Counted from the stretch's first letter, positions 44,856 through 53,799 are shown. The stretch is 64,000 nucleotides of DNA from Alphaproteobacteria bacterium UBA1301 (GCA_002307725.1 DBUB01000004.1:333576-397575), one strand, 5' to 3'. The notes: generated by a model from the sequence alone, not told the origin. Numbers and translations: made by a program.

Positions 44856-46019
44856 ATGAAGCGGCTTTATTCCCTGGATGCGATCCGCGGCCTTGCGGCC
44901 CTGACCATCGTGATCTGGCATTGGCAGCACTTTTTCGCGATGTCCGGCAGCTATCCGCAGGTGTGGCCGCGAGATGCCCAGCCGTTCTTCCACGTCCTGG
45001 AGCCGCTTTACCTGGAAGCCTGGGCGGCGGTGGATTTGTTCTTCGCCCTCTCCGGCTTCGTGTTCTTCTGGCTCTACCGCGAGGCGATTCGGGAGCGGAA
45101 AGTCCAAGCGGGCCGGTTCGCGCTGCTGCGGTTTTCCCGGCTGTGGCCGCTGCACGCCCTGATGCTGGTGACCATCGCCCTGTTGCAGATGGCGTTCCAC
45201 GCCCACACGGGAAAGTACTTCATTTTCCCGGCCGGCGACTGGGACCGGTTCCTGGCGAACCTGTTCCTCGTCCAGCAATGGGTGCCGCTCAATTTCGACC
45301 AGACGTTCAACGGCCCGGCCTGGACGGTGTCGGTGGAAGCCGGGTTGTACGTGCTGTTTTTCGGGCTCTGCCGCTTCGGCCTCAACGGCTGGAAAAGTGC
45401 AAGTCTGGCGGTGCTCGCGGGCCTCGCGCTCTATAGCTGGAACCAGATGGTTGGCCGCGGCATGATGGGCTTCTTCCTCGGCGGCGTCGCTTATTTCGCG
45501 GTGGAGAAAATCCGCAGCCTGAAATCGGCCAAGACCGTTGCGGCGGTAATCGGGGTTTTGTGCCTGGCGGTGTGGACGGTGGTGGTGGTCGAAATCGAAT
45601 GCGGCCCGATCCACAATTTCCTCAGCGGGATCTCCGATGGCCTGCCCGACGATTGGGACTATTACAGCGACAACGCCGACAACATCTTCCACATCGCCTA
45701 CATTCTCATCACCATACCGCTGACCGTGGTGGCGTTGGCGCTCAGCGAAGCGGTACTGAATCTGTTCCCGCGTTTCTACAAAAAGGCCACCTATCTCGGC
45801 GATATCTCCTACAGCGTCTACATGCTGCACTTCCCGCTGCAAACGGCGTGCGCCCTGACCGCCGTGTCTATCGGCCTGACACCGATGTTTTTCATGCATT
45901 GGTGGGCGATGCTGGCATTTTATGCCGTGCTGCTCGCCCTCGCCTCGCTGTCGTACCGCTATTACGAAAAGCCGGTACAGAAGATGATACGGAAGCTGGT
46001 GGACAAGCCGGCGGGTTAA
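44856..46019 (+). CDS. acyltransferase 3 family membrane protein
   Basis: The product is 387 residues of the acyltransferase 3 family (O-acetylation of polysaccharide, lipid or peptidoglycan). It has about ten helices. The family start LDAIRGLAALTIVIWHWQHFF carries the catalytic-type His, and the LFFALSGFVFFW motif, the RFSRLWPLHAL arginine-rich segment and the C-terminal YLGDISYSVYMLHFPL with the YYEKP ending are all present. GAGG lies nine bases before the ATG. The gene stands opposite to sucA and sucD, between them; its stop overlaps the sucD stop by three bases. The substrate is unknown. Confidence 0.9.
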   Translation: MKRLYSLDAIRGLAALTIVIWHWQHFFAMSGSYPQVWPRDAQPFFHVLEPLYLEAWAAVDLFFALSGFVFFWLYREAIRERKVQAGRFALLRFSRLWPLHALMLVTIALLQMAFHAHTGKYFIFPAGDWDRFLANLFLVQQWVPLNFDQTFNGPAWTVSVEAGLYVLFFGLCRFGLNGWKSASLAVLAGLALYSWNQMVGRGMMGFFLGGVAYFAVEKIRSLKSAKTVAAVIGVLCLAVWTVVVVEIECGPIHNFLSGISDGLPDDWDYYSDNADNIFHIAYILITIPLTVVALALSEAVLNLFPRFYKKATYLGDISYSVYMLHFPLQTACALTAVSIGLTPMFFMHWWAMLAFYAVLLALASLSYRYYEKPVQKMIRKLVDKPAG

Positions 46020-46894
46020 TTCCCCTTCAACAACTCCACCATCGTCGTCCCCAGCGCCGCCGGATTGGGCGAGACGCGGATACCGGCCGACTGCATCGCT
46101 TCGATCTTGGACTCGGCACCGCCCTTGCCGCCCGAGATGATGGCACCGGCATGGCCCATGCGGCGGCCCGGCGGCGCGGTGACTCCGGCGATGAAGCCGA
46201 CCATCGGCTTCTTGACCTTCGCATGCTTGATGAAATCGGCCGCGTCTTCTTCGGCCGAGCCGCCGATTTCGCCGATCATCACAATGCTTTCCGTCTCGGG
46301 ATCGGCGAGCAACATTTCCAGCACATCGATATGCTCGGTGCCTTTGACCGGATCGCCGCCGATACCGACACAGGTCGACTGGCCGAGCCCGACCGCCGTG
46401 GTCTGCGCCACCGCTTCATAGGTCAGCGTGCCCGAGCGCGACACGATGCCGACGCTGCCGCGGCGATGGATATGGCCCGGCATGATGCCGATTTTGCATT
46501 CGCCCGGGGTAATGACGCCCGGACAATTGGGTCCGATCAGCCGCGACTTGGAACCGGCCAGCACGCGCTTGACCTTGACCATGTCGAGCACCGGAATGCC
46601 TTCGGTGATGCAAACGATCAGCGGAATTTCGGCGTCGATAGCTTCCAAAATCGCATCGGCGGCGAACGGCGGTGGCACGTAGATCACTGAGGCGTCGGCA
46701 CCGGTCGCTTCACGCGCCTGGCGCACGGTATCGAACACCGGCAAGCCGAGATGCGTCGTGCCGCCTTTGCCCGGCGAGGTGCCGCCGACCATTTTGGTGC
46801 CGTAAGCGATGGCTTGTTCCGAGTGGAACGTGCCTTGATTGCCGGTAAAACCCTGGCAAATCACGCGCGTGTTCTTGTCGACGAGAATGGACAT
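46016..46894 (-). CDS. sucD: succinyl-CoA ligase alpha subunit
   Basis: SucD is the phosphohistidine-carrying subunit of succinyl-CoA synthetase, which converts succinyl-CoA to succinate with NTP formation. The product is 292 residues. CoA-binding features are clear (CQGFTGNQGTFHSEQAIAYG, GIPVLDM), and the active-site His is in the GHAGAIISGGKGGAESK segment near residue 250. Its ATG overlaps the sucC stop by one base, so the two are coupled. Its 3' end overlaps the convergent acyltransferase by a few bases. Confidence 0.97.
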   Translation of the reverse strand: MSILVDKNTRVICQGFTGNQGTFHSEQAIAYGTKMVGGTSPGKGGTTHLGLPVFDTVRQAREATGADASVIYVPPPFAADAILEAIDAEIPLIVCITEGIPVLDMVKVKRVLAGSKSRLIGPNCPGVITPGECKIGIMPGHIHRRGSVGIVSRSGTLTYEAVAQTTAVGLGQSTCVGIGGDPVKGTEHIDVLEMLLADPETESIVMIGEIGGSAEEDAADFIKHAKVKKPMVGFIAGVTAPPGRRMGHAGAIISGGKGGAESKIEAMQSAGIRVSPNPAALGTTMVELLKGN

Positions 46895-48063
46895 CAGGCT
46901 GCTTCCTTCACCGCTTGCACGATCTTCTGGGCACCGTCGGCGAGGTCGTCGCCGGAAATGATCGGCAGGCCGGATTCCGCCAGAATCTGTTTGCCCTTAT
47001 CGACGTTGGTGCCTTCCAGGCGCACCACCAGCGGCACCGCCAGATGCACCTCTTTGGCGGCCGCGACGATGCCTTCCGCAATGATATCGCATTTCATAAT
47101 GCCGCCGAAAATGTTGACCAGGATGCCTTTCACATGCGGATCGGAGAGAATGATCTTGAATGCGGCCGTGACCTTTTCCTTGGTGGCGCCGCCGCCGACA
47201 TCAAGGAAGTTGGCCGGTTCGCCACCGTAAAGCTTGATGATATCCATGGTGGCCATGGCAAGTCCGGCACCGTTGACCATGCAGCCGATCGAACCATCAA
47301 GCTTGATGTAGGAAAGATCGTAGCGCGAGGCTTCGATTTCGGTCGGCTCTTCTTCACCGAAGTCGCGCAGTTCCATCACGTCGTGATGGCGGTAAAGCGC
47401 GTTGTCGTCGAAATTCACCTTGGCATCGAGGCAAACAATCTTGCCATCCTTGGTAACGACCAGGGGATTGATTTCGAGCAGGCTCATGTCCTTAGCGACG
47501 AAGGCATTGTAGAGGCTCTGCACCAGCGCCACGCATTGCTTGATCTCGCCGCCCTTGAGCTTCAGCGCGATGGCGATCTGAACACCGATATAGGGCGAAT
47601 AACCGGCCGCCGGATCGATCGTGAAGGTCGCAATTTTCTCGGGCGTGTTTTTCGCCACCTCCTCGATGTCCATGCCGCCCTCAGTGGAAACGATAAAGGA
47701 AATGCGCGAGGTCGAACGGTCGACCAGCGCCGACAGATAAAGTTCGCGATCGATCGCCGAACCATCTTCGATGTAGAGCCGCTTAACCTCACGGCCCGCC
47801 GGACCGGTTTGATGGGTGACGAGGATCATGCCCAGCATGCGGCGGGCTTCCTTCTCCACATCCTCAATCGATTTCACCACCTTGACGCCGCCGCCCTTGC
47901 CGCGGCCACCGGCATGAATCTGCGATTTGACCACCCACACCGGACCGGGCAGCGCTTTGGCGGCCGTCACGGCTTCTTCGACGCTGAACACGGCTTTCCC
48001 CAACGGAACCTGGGCGCCGAAGGAATGCAGAATCTCTTTGGCCTGATATTCGTGGATGTTCAT
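46894..48063 (-). CDS. sucC: succinyl-CoA ligase beta subunit
   Basis: SucC supplies the nucleotide-binding and specificity part of succinyl-CoA synthetase. The product is 389 residues. The ATP-grasp domain begins at MNIHEYQAKEILHSFGAQVPLG, with VVKSQIHAGGRGKGGGVKVV, LEINPLVVTKDGK and a C-terminal ligase domain with GGEPANFLDVGGGATKEKV. It is the first gene of sucCD and about 88 bases after the GT87 gene. No mdh gene precedes it, unlike the usual mdh-sucCDAB order of alphaproteobacteria. Confidence 0.97.
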   Translation of the reverse strand: MNIHEYQAKEILHSFGAQVPLGKAVFSVEEAVTAAKALPGPVWVVKSQIHAGGRGKGGGVKVVKSIEDVEKEARRMLGMILVTHQTGPAGREVKRLYIEDGSAIDRELYLSALVDRSTSRISFIVSTEGGMDIEEVAKNTPEKIATFTIDPAAGYSPYIGVQIAIALKLKGGEIKQCVALVQSLYNAFVAKDMSLLEINPLVVTKDGKIVCLDAKVNFDDNALYRHHDVMELRDFGEEEPTEIEASRYDLSYIKLDGSIGCMVNGAGLAMATMDIIKLYGGEPANFLDVGGGATKEKVTAAFKIILSDPHVKGILVNIFGGIMKCDIIAEGIVAAAKEVHLAVPLVVRLEGTNVDKGKQILAESGLPIISGDDLADGAQKIVQAVKEAA

Positions 48064-48150
48064 GGAAGGGATTGCCCTTGGAATGGCGGCTTACGGAAAC
48101 GCACCGCCACAATAGCAGCCCGGTTCCGTAGCGCAACAATTTAGAGCTAT

Positions 48151-49356
48151 TCAAAAATCTGTCCGGGCCCGGCGGAAGACCATCAACAGCGCCGCCATCA
48201 TCAGGAGCGGTGCCAAGGCCAGATGCGTGGCGCCCGCAATGGGGCGGGCTATGACCGGGATAAGCCACAGAGCGGCCAAGAGAAGATGCTCGCCAGACCG
48301 AAAGCCGCGGACGCGTCCCTCGGCCGTGATGAGCAGGATGACCGGGGCCAGCAAAACAAGGTCGTAGTCCAGACAATAGGGCGTCGACAGCACAGTCGCC
48401 AAGCACAGCGCGGCCCCTTTCAATCCCGGCGATGCCGCACTGCGCCAGATGGCGACCAGCGCTGCCAGAGCCGCCAGCCCAACAACGGCCTGGGCTGCGT
48501 AAGCGAGGCCGAGCGGTCCGCCCAACAAACGCAGCGCGGCGAAGACGCTTTGAATTTTTTCAAAGCCGGTGCCCCCTTGCTCCAGCACCACCGTCCGACT
48601 TAAGTGCATCGAATCCAGAAAGGCCGGCCAGATCGCCGAGCCGAATGCCAGCGTCGCTAGCGCACAGAGCAGGAAAATCATCGCCGCGGCGGCAGCGAAC
48701 GTCCGCCACTGCCGTCCCGCCGCCAGGGCAAAGGGCAGAGCCACAGCAAATTGCGGTTTGTACGCGAGGAGACCGAAGACAAGACCCGCCAGAAGCGGTC
48801 GCGGTTTGAGCAACACCAATCCGCCGGCGATGATCGCGGTGGTTAGGAAGCCGTTCTGGCCGTGCGTGAGATTGACGAAGACCGCCGGGAACGCGAGCAC
48901 CACAAGCAGCCACAACGGATCGCGCGCCAGCTCTGGCGCCAGGCTGCGGACGGTCAGCGCCCGCAACGCTATGGCGTAAAGCAAAAGGGTCAACCCCTGC
49001 CACAGCAGCAAGGCGGGGATATACGGCAGGCGCGCAAGACCCTCGGCGGCAACGAGGAAAAACGGCGGATAATGCCAGCCATAGAAGGGCGTCGCCTTGC
49101 CGAAGATCGCTTGCTCTTGGCGGTAGTGCTGCGGCCAGTCATAGGCGGCGGCCGGAGCGCCCTCGTCCGCCAAAGACCCTGCAGCATAGACATCGGAAAA
49201 ATCGGTGCCGAGCGGGCGGCCGCGATAATCGTTGAGACCATGAGCGGTGAACGCCAGCCAGGCGATGGCCATCAGCGTCGCCACCAGCACGGCGAGCGAC
49301 CATAGCCGCACGCGCTCGCGCGTCAGAAATCCGCCTTCCCACAGCAATGCCCGCAC
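48151..49356 (-). CDS. GT87/DUF2029 family membrane glycosyltransferase
   Basis: The product is a 401-residue polytopic protein of the DUF2029/GT87 type, which uses polyprenyl-phosphate sugars in other bacteria. Around ten helices are predicted. Family marks include the first-loop GTDFSDVYAAG, a Tyr/Pro-rich segment WHYPPFFL, an internal HGQNGFLTTAIIAGGL, YKPQFAVALPFALAAG and the C-terminal LDYDLVLLAPVILL. The Asp in the first periplasmic loop is the probable catalytic residue. It follows a small membrane gene on the same strand, 30 bases away, and precedes sucC by about 90. The product it builds is unknown. Confidence 0.85.
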   Translation of the reverse strand: MRALLWEGGFLTRERVRLWSLAVLVATLMAIAWLAFTAHGLNDYRGRPLGTDFSDVYAAGSLADEGAPAAAYDWPQHYRQEQAIFGKATPFYGWHYPPFFLVAAEGLARLPYIPALLLWQGLTLLLYAIALRALTVRSLAPELARDPLWLLVVLAFPAVFVNLTHGQNGFLTTAIIAGGLVLLKPRPLLAGLVFGLLAYKPQFAVALPFALAAGRQWRTFAAAAAMIFLLCALATLAFGSAIWPAFLDSMHLSRTVVLEQGGTGFEKIQSVFAALRLLGGPLGLAYAAQAVVGLAALAALVAIWRSAASPGLKGAALCLATVLSTPYCLDYDLVLLAPVILLITAEGRVRGFRSGEHLLLAALWLIPVIARPIAGATHLALAPLLMMAALLMVFRRARTDF

Positions 49357-49386
49357 GGTTGTCCCTCGCAGCGTTAGGCGAGTGTG

Positions 49387-49923
49387 TTACGCGCTGCGGC
49401 GCTTCACCAAATGGCCGATCAGGGCGGCCAGCGTCAGCAGGAGACCAATGGCGATACCGAGCCACTTGGCCGCCGTTGCTTCCAGCGCCAAGGATGCCAT
49501 CAAGTCGGTGGAAGCATGGGTGAGCATGTACAGCTCAAACACATTCTCGAGCGCATCGCAGATCGCGGCCCCGACCGGGGCCAAGGCGAGGAGAGCCAGG
49601 ATCCGCTGGAGGCGTCCGGCTTTGGGCGCGAAGCGATCAATCGCTGCCAGCGAACCGAAGAACAGCGCCGCGCCGTAGAGCGGCATGAAGAGAAAATCGA
49701 GGCCGAGCAGGAACCCGGCCAGCACCGCGTCGGGCGGGCTGGTCCAATGATCGACGATCATCCGGATGCTCCAGCCCGAACCGATCCCCTGCAAAGACAC
49801 CGTGCCGAACCCGGTTTTGGCCTTCAGGACCCCGTCGAGCAGGTTCAGAACCACCAAGAGCACGATCGCCGCACCACTGGTCCAAGCCCAACGAGTGTTC
49901 AGCGCTTTTCTGCTAAACTGCAT
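49387..49923 (-). CDS. four-helix membrane protein of unknown function
   Basis: The product is 178 residues with four predicted helices: residues about 15-30, 66-88, 106-124 and 153-170. Between the first two is a polar loop (TSPPDAVLAG), and an acidic segment (CDALENVFELYMLTH) lies between helices three and four. The DxxEN pattern on a helix edge is reminiscent of small integral enzymes, but I know of no family. It may be cotranscribed with the GT87 gene (30 bases apart). It is divergent from the phosphatase-like gene at 49951. Confidence 0.6.
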   Translation of the reverse strand: MQFSRKALNTRWAWTSGAAIVLLVVLNLLDGVLKAKTGFGTVSLQGIGSGWSIRMIVDHWTSPPDAVLAGFLLGLDFLFMPLYGAALFFGSLAAIDRFAPKAGRLQRILALLALAPVGAAICDALENVFELYMLTHASTDLMASLALEATAAKWLGIAIGLLLTLAALIGHLVKRRSA

Positions 49924-49950
49924 GGTGATCCTCCTCTACCGGCCCTGAAC

Positions 49951-50571
49951 ATGCGCCCGCTTCTCGACATCTTGTACAACTTCCATTGGGTTCGCGAAGG
50001 CGAAGTGGCACGTTCTTCACAGGCCAATTTCGGGGGACTCGCCGGGCTAATGCGCCGCCACGCCCTCAAGGCCATCGTCAACCTCAGAGGCGAGAACAGC
50101 GACCTCAGCTGGTGGCGCTACGAGCGGCGGGTGTGCGCGGCCCTCGGCGCCCGTCATATCGATGCCATGCTCGATTCCCGCCACTTGCCGACGCGAGCGA
50201 TGCTGGTGACCTTGCTGGACGCCTTTGACGCCGCGCCCCAGCCCTTTCTGATCAAATGCTCCGGCGGGCACGACCGCACCGCCTTTGCCGCAGCACTTTT
50301 CATCCTTTATCGCGACGGCTGGCCGGCGTTGGCGGCGGCCGCGGTGCAGTTCGATCCCAAGCGCTATGGCCACGTCCCCAAGAAGTACCAGCACTGGTTG
50401 AAGCCGTTCCTCGCTTTTGCCGCAGAAGATGCCAAGGGACGACCGCTCGCCGAATGGGTGCACGAGACCTACGACCCCGTGCGGCTGGATCAGTGGTTGA
50501 TCGATCATGGCCTCGCTGGCAGCCACAAAGGTATCTTCGTGAAGCCGACCCGCAGCCCATTTCAGCTTTGA
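49951..50571 (+). CDS. protein tyrosine phosphatase-like (dual-specificity-fold) protein
   Basis: The product is 206 residues with the CX5R phosphatase signature IKCSGGHDRTAFAAAL (Cys103, Arg109) and an upstream general-acid region (DSRHLPTRAMLVTLL). The N-terminal strand KAIVNLRGENSDLSWWRYE matches the VINLR-type start of dual-specificity and phosphatidylinositol-like phosphatases. It may act on phosphotyrosine, phosphoinositide-like or nucleotide substrates. The ATG at 49951 is set by homology; longer frames upstream have none. A strong hairpin begins 26 bases after its stop, which reads as the end of an opposite-strand small RNA. Confidence 0.75.
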   Translation: MRPLLDILYNFHWVREGEVARSSQANFGGLAGLMRRHALKAIVNLRGENSDLSWWRYERRVCAALGARHIDAMLDSRHLPTRAMLVTLLDAFDAAPQPFLIKCSGGHDRTAFAAALFILYRDGWPALAAAAVQFDPKRYGHVPKKYQHWLKPFLAFAAEDAKGRPLAEWVHETYDPVRLDQWLIDHGLAGSHKGIFVKPTRSPFQL

Positions 50572-50589
50572 TGGTTTGGAAGAGGTCCC

Positions 50590-50625
50590 ATAAAAAACGC
50601 CCGACTGGGGGGGCCAGCCGGGCGT
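50590..50625 (-). terminator. intrinsic terminator of the candidate small RNA
   Basis: The perfect ACGCCCG/CGGGCGT stem is extended by CTGG/CCAG with one mismatch, and a run of Ts follows in minus orientation. It may also stop the + strand phosphatase transcript, which would lack a T tract. Confidence 0.8.
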
Positions 50626-50735
50626 CATTTGCGCTGTTATGCGCTAGTGCCGGGAGGGGATGACCGACACCGCTTGTGAAGAGGGGGTCGGCTTGCGAGC
50701 GGGGGGGCAGTGCGTGCCGGACGCCGTCTCTTCAC
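50591..50735 (-). ncRNA. candidate C-rich small RNA with its own promoter and terminator
   Basis: Read on the minus strand, a TTGCAA (50765-50770), 17-base spacer and TATTCT (50742-50747) could start a transcript near 50735. It would run about 145 bases to ACGCCCG-G-CTGG/CCAG-T-CGGGCGT (50597-50625) followed by six Ts, an excellent intrinsic terminator. Within it is a 9-bp stem (TGTGAAGAG/CTCTTCACA, 50675-50683 with 50728-50736) and several exposed C tracts, as in alphaproteobacterial small RNAs that pair with ribosome-binding sites. There is no open frame of note. No family name is assigned; see the finding. Confidence 0.5.
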
Positions 50736-50741
50736 AGACAG

Positions 50742-50770
50742 AGAATATGCAAATAGGCCACAGTTTGCAA
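50742..50770 (-). promoter_or_regulatory. promoter of the candidate small RNA
   Basis: On the minus strand, TTGCAA (-35) and TATTCT (-10) are separated by 17 bases, a good sigma-70-type pair. The region upstream of it (50771-50970) has no gene; it is otherwise featureless. Confidence 0.5.
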
Positions 50771-50970
50771 CTATTTTCTGATCCAAAGACTTACGTGACG
50801 GATTTTAAATGACAGATGCAAATCGGCAACAGACGTAAAATACGCCTGGGCGTGCGCCGGTTCTTTTTGTGACCCGGTTGCACAGGCAACTGCGCGCTGC
50901 ATGAATTCGGTGCAAGGCATCATTTCCGATGTTCCTGAGATAGGCGACCACCGCCGGGCGCGGCAGCTCT

Positions 50971-51711
50971 TTACAACGCGGAAGGACGCAAGGCTTGCGC
51001 GAACGCCGCCCAGATCGCGCGCGAAACCGGATGTTCCGACCAACGCCATTCCGGATGCCATTGCAGCCCCAGCAGAAATCCACGCGACTCGGACAAGGAA
51101 ACCGCTTCGATCTGCCCGTCCGGGGCAACCGCTTCCTCCTGGAGCGGCGGCGCCAGTTTGTCGATTCCTTGGCTGTGCAGCGAATTCACCGTGAAACGGT
51201 GCTCGCCGGTGATCTGCGCGAGCAGGCCGCCCTCCACCACCGTCACCTCATGGGCCGGACCGTATTGCACATCGAGCGCCGCACTCGCGCGCTCGCGATG
51301 ATCGAACCGGCCGGGGATTTCCTCGATGTGCTGAAACAGCGTGCCGCCGAGCGCGACGTTGAGTTCCTGGGTGCCGCGGCAGATCGTAAGGGTTGGAATA
51401 CCCGCCGCCACCGCGGAGCGGATCAACGCCAGCGCCAAACCGTCACGATGCAGGTCTTCGTTTTTCGGTTCGCGCGCCGGGGCACCACCATAGAAATGCG
51501 GCGCCACATTGGACGGCGATCCGGTGAACACCAGGCCATCCACCGCATTCAAGATGTCGTCGTGGTTGAGCGGGGGATCGAGCGCGGCGAGCAGTAAGGG
51601 CAACGCCACAGCCCCGTCGCGTACCGCGCTGATATATGTTTCCAGCACCAGATGCGCGGCTTGGCCATCGACGCTACGGGAATCGCAAATCAATCCGACG
51701 CGGGGACGCAT
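50971..51711 (-). CDS. class I glutamine amidotransferase-like hydrolase (PuuD/peptidase C26 type)
   Basis: The product is a 246-residue class I glutamine-amidotransferase fold. The nucleophile Cys is in TICRGTQELNVALGG (about residue 110), the catalytic His in LLGLQWHPEW (about 218-223) and the Glu follows. The pattern, with DGLVFTGSPSNVAPHFYG near the start, is that of gamma-glutamyl-GABA hydrolase and related C26 peptidases that cut gamma-glutamyl bonds. No polyamine-degradation genes are adjacent. It lies 4 bases from the LolA-like gene on the same strand, so they may share a transcript. Confidence 0.88.
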   Translation of the reverse strand: MRPRVGLICDSRSVDGQAAHLVLETYISAVRDGAVALPLLLAALDPPLNHDDILNAVDGLVFTGSPSNVAPHFYGGAPAREPKNEDLHRDGLALALIRSAVAAGIPTLTICRGTQELNVALGGTLFQHIEEIPGRFDHRERASAALDVQYGPAHEVTVVEGGLLAQITGEHRFTVNSLHSQGIDKLAPPLQEEAVAPDGQIEAVSLSESRGFLLGLQWHPEWRWSEHPVSRAIWAAFAQALRPSAL

Positions 51712-51715
51712 AGGT

Positions 51716-52360
51716 TCAATCTCGCGATTTCGCCCCGACGCCTTTGGTGTCGCGCAGCACGAACAACGAGTCGCTCGGATTGGTGCCGGAGGCGAGATTG
51801 CGCAACGCCACCGTCGTCGGCAGGCCCTGATCGTCGATCACGGTCCATTGCCGCAGTTCCAGTGACGGATAGGCGAAGGTGATGGCGATGTTGGCCTTGG
51901 AGCGGTTGGCGGAGGTACGCGCCTCGATCACCAGCGTGCCGGGCTGGCGCTGCAGCTTGACGATGGAACGGTCCTTCTTGAGATCGACATGCTCGCTCAA
52001 GAGCACATCGAGCGGGATCGAGGCCAGCGGATAGCGGTCGACTGTCTTCAGCTTCTTGTTGAACACCGCAAAGGTGCGCCCGTCGCACACCACCAGCAGC
52101 GGGCTGGGCGGCTGGTATTCGAACCGGAGCTTGCCCGGCTTGACGAGATAGAAGCGGCCCTGATCGAGTTCCCCGTTGGGGCCGATCTGGACGAAGCCGC
52201 CTTCAAGCGAACGGATGCCGTTGAGGTAGGCGCTGACTTTGTCGAGGTCGGCGCGATCGGCCCCGCTGAATTCGATAGGACGCGGCGGCGGCGGTTGACC
52301 GGCCCCAGTGGCGACAACCGCAGCGACAGCCAGAACGAGAATTTGAGCAAAACGGCGCAT
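51716..52360 (-). CDS. LolA-like outer-membrane lipoprotein carrier protein
   Basis: LolA carries lipoproteins through the periplasm. The product is 214 residues with a signal peptide (MRRFAQILVLAVAAVVATGA) and the LolA beta-barrel pattern: DLDKVSAYLNGIRSLEGGFVQIGPNGELDQGRFYLVKPGKLRFEYQPPSPLLVVCDG, with the usual first Trp/Pro residues and a helix-strand arrangement. The C-terminus ends KSRD. LolA often lies near ftsK or rarA; here it precedes a C26 hydrolase gene by 4 bases. It could also be a LolA-fold paralogue. Confidence 0.82.
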   Translation of the reverse strand: MRRFAQILVLAVAAVVATGAGQPPPPRPIEFSGADRADLDKVSAYLNGIRSLEGGFVQIGPNGELDQGRFYLVKPGKLRFEYQPPSPLLVVCDGRTFAVFNKKLKTVDRYPLASIPLDVLLSEHVDLKKDRSIVKLQRQPGTLVIEARTSANRSKANIAITFAYPSLELRQWTVIDDQGLPTTVALRNLASGTNPSDSLFVLRDTKGVGAKSRD

Positions 52361-52481
52361 ATCCTCCTGATAGCGCCCGATTGCGGCAGAAGCTAGGGCT
52401 TCGCCTGCGACAGCCTTCGGCGCTAGTTTGCTCTCATGAGGTCGCGACTCAGCTTAGGGATAGAGGCGACCGGAGCATCAC

Positions 52482-53495
52482 ATGGCCAAAACAGCATCCG
52501 CACCAGCATCCTATGGCACCATTGGCGTGATCGGCGCCGGCGCCTGGGGAACCGCGCTGGCCCTGACCGCCGCTCGTGCCGGTTGCACCGTGCGGTTGTG
52601 GGCGCGCGAGCCGGAAGTGGTGGACGCCCTCGTTCGGGACCACCAGAACCCCGTTTTCCTGCCCGGCGTACCGCTACCTGCCGCCGTCGTGGGAACCGGT
52701 GACCTCGCTGCCGCCGCCGATGCCGAGGCGTTGTTGGTGGTGCCGCCCGCCCAACATCTGCGCGCCACGCTGAACACCCTGGCCCGCGTCGCAAAACCGG
52801 GCACCCCACTGGTGGTCTGCGCCAAAGGCATCGAGCAGGGCAGCGGCAAGCTGGTCTATGAAATCCTCGCCGAGGCCGCAGGGGCGTGCGAGCCTGCCAT
52901 CCTGTCTGGTCCCTCGTTTGCCCATGACGCTGCCCGCGGCCTGCCGACGGCGGTCACCATCGCCGCCCGCGGCGACATCGCCGGACGGTTGCAGGCCAGC
53001 CTCAGCCATGCCGCCTTCCGCCCTTATGCCACCGATGACCTCGTCGGCGTCGCGCTCGGCGGCGCGGCCAAGAACGTCTATGCCATCGCTTGCGGCATCG
53101 TCGATGGCCTTGGCCTCGGCGAAAGCGCCCGCGCCGCCCTCATTGCCCGCAGCTTTGCGGAATTGACCCGGCTGGGTGTCAGCCTGGGCGCCCGCGCCGA
53201 GACGCTGATGGGATTGTCGGGCCTTGGCGATCTGGTCTTGACCGCGACCAGCCCCAATTCGCGCAATTTCCATTTCGGCCACGACGTCGGCTGCGGCCGC
53301 TCCCTTGCGACGCTGCGCCAGCCCGGCCAACCCTTGGCCGAAGGCGTCGAAACCGCCCCGGCGCTGGTGACCCGCGCCCGTGCCGAAAACATAGAACTGC
53401 CGGTCGCCGAAACCATGGCCAGCGTGCTCGACGGCACGCTGCCGCTGGATCAATCCATCGCACGGCTGATGAGCCGCCCGCTCAAACCCGAGTAG
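52482..53495 (+). CDS. gpsA: NAD(P)-dependent glycerol-3-phosphate dehydrogenase
   Basis: GpsA reduces dihydroxyacetone phosphate to sn-glycerol-3-phosphate for phospholipid synthesis. The product is 337 residues. The Rossmann signature is GVIGAGAWGTALAL (residues 11-24), KGIEQGSGKL and the substrate site GAAKNVYAIACGIVDGLGLGESARAALI with NSRNFHFG follow. It is followed at 9 bases by a YciI gene; the gpsA-YciI-EVE order is familiar in alphaproteobacteria. The ATG at 52482 begins right at the fold. Confidence 0.96.
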   Translation: MAKTASAPASYGTIGVIGAGAWGTALALTAARAGCTVRLWAREPEVVDALVRDHQNPVFLPGVPLPAAVVGTGDLAAAADAEALLVVPPAQHLRATLNTLARVAKPGTPLVVCAKGIEQGSGKLVYEILAEAAGACEPAILSGPSFAHDAARGLPTAVTIAARGDIAGRLQASLSHAAFRPYATDDLVGVALGGAAKNVYAIACGIVDGLGLGESARAALIARSFAELTRLGVSLGARAETLMGLSGLGDLVLTATSPNSRNFHFGHDVGCGRSLATLRQPGQPLAEGVETAPALVTRARAENIELPVAETMASVLDGTLPLDQSIARLMSRPLKPE

Positions 53496-53504
53496 GAGAG
53501 TGAG

Positions 53505-53798
53505 ATGCCTTTGTTCATGTTCATCGCCTTCGACAAGAAGCTCGGCGGCGCCGCCGTGCGCGCCGCAACCCGCCCGCACCACGTCGCCTACACAAAATCC
53601 AACGGCAAAGTGAAATTCGGCGGCCCCTTCACCGGTCCCAATGATGAGATGATCGGCAGCTTCTCGCTCATCGAAGCCAAGGATTACGACGAGGCCCAGG
53701 CCTATGTAAAAAACGATCCTTACAGCCAGGCCGGTCTGTTCGAGCGCCAGGAGCTGCATCCCTGGAAACTGTCCATCAACAGCCTTGAAAAGGTGTGA
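53505..53798 (+). CDS. YciI family protein, first of a tandem pair
   Basis: The product is a 97-residue YciI-fold (dimeric alpha-beta barrel) protein. It has MPLFMFIAFDKK at the start, the core HVAYTKSNGKVKFGGPFTGPNDEMIGSFSLIEAKDYDEAQAYVKNDPYSQAGLFERQELHPWKL, and the family's conserved His-Asp pair (HHVAY and DPYSQAGLF). The family has been linked to catabolic and dehydration-like reactions without a general function. It is 9 bases after gpsA and 1 base before a second YciI gene with 30-40 percent similarity by eye. Confidence 0.9.
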   Translation: MPLFMFIAFDKKLGGAAVRAATRPHHVAYTKSNGKVKFGGPFTGPNDEMIGSFSLIEAKDYDEAQAYVKNDPYSQAGLFERQELHPWKLSINSLEKV

Positions 53799-53799
53799 C

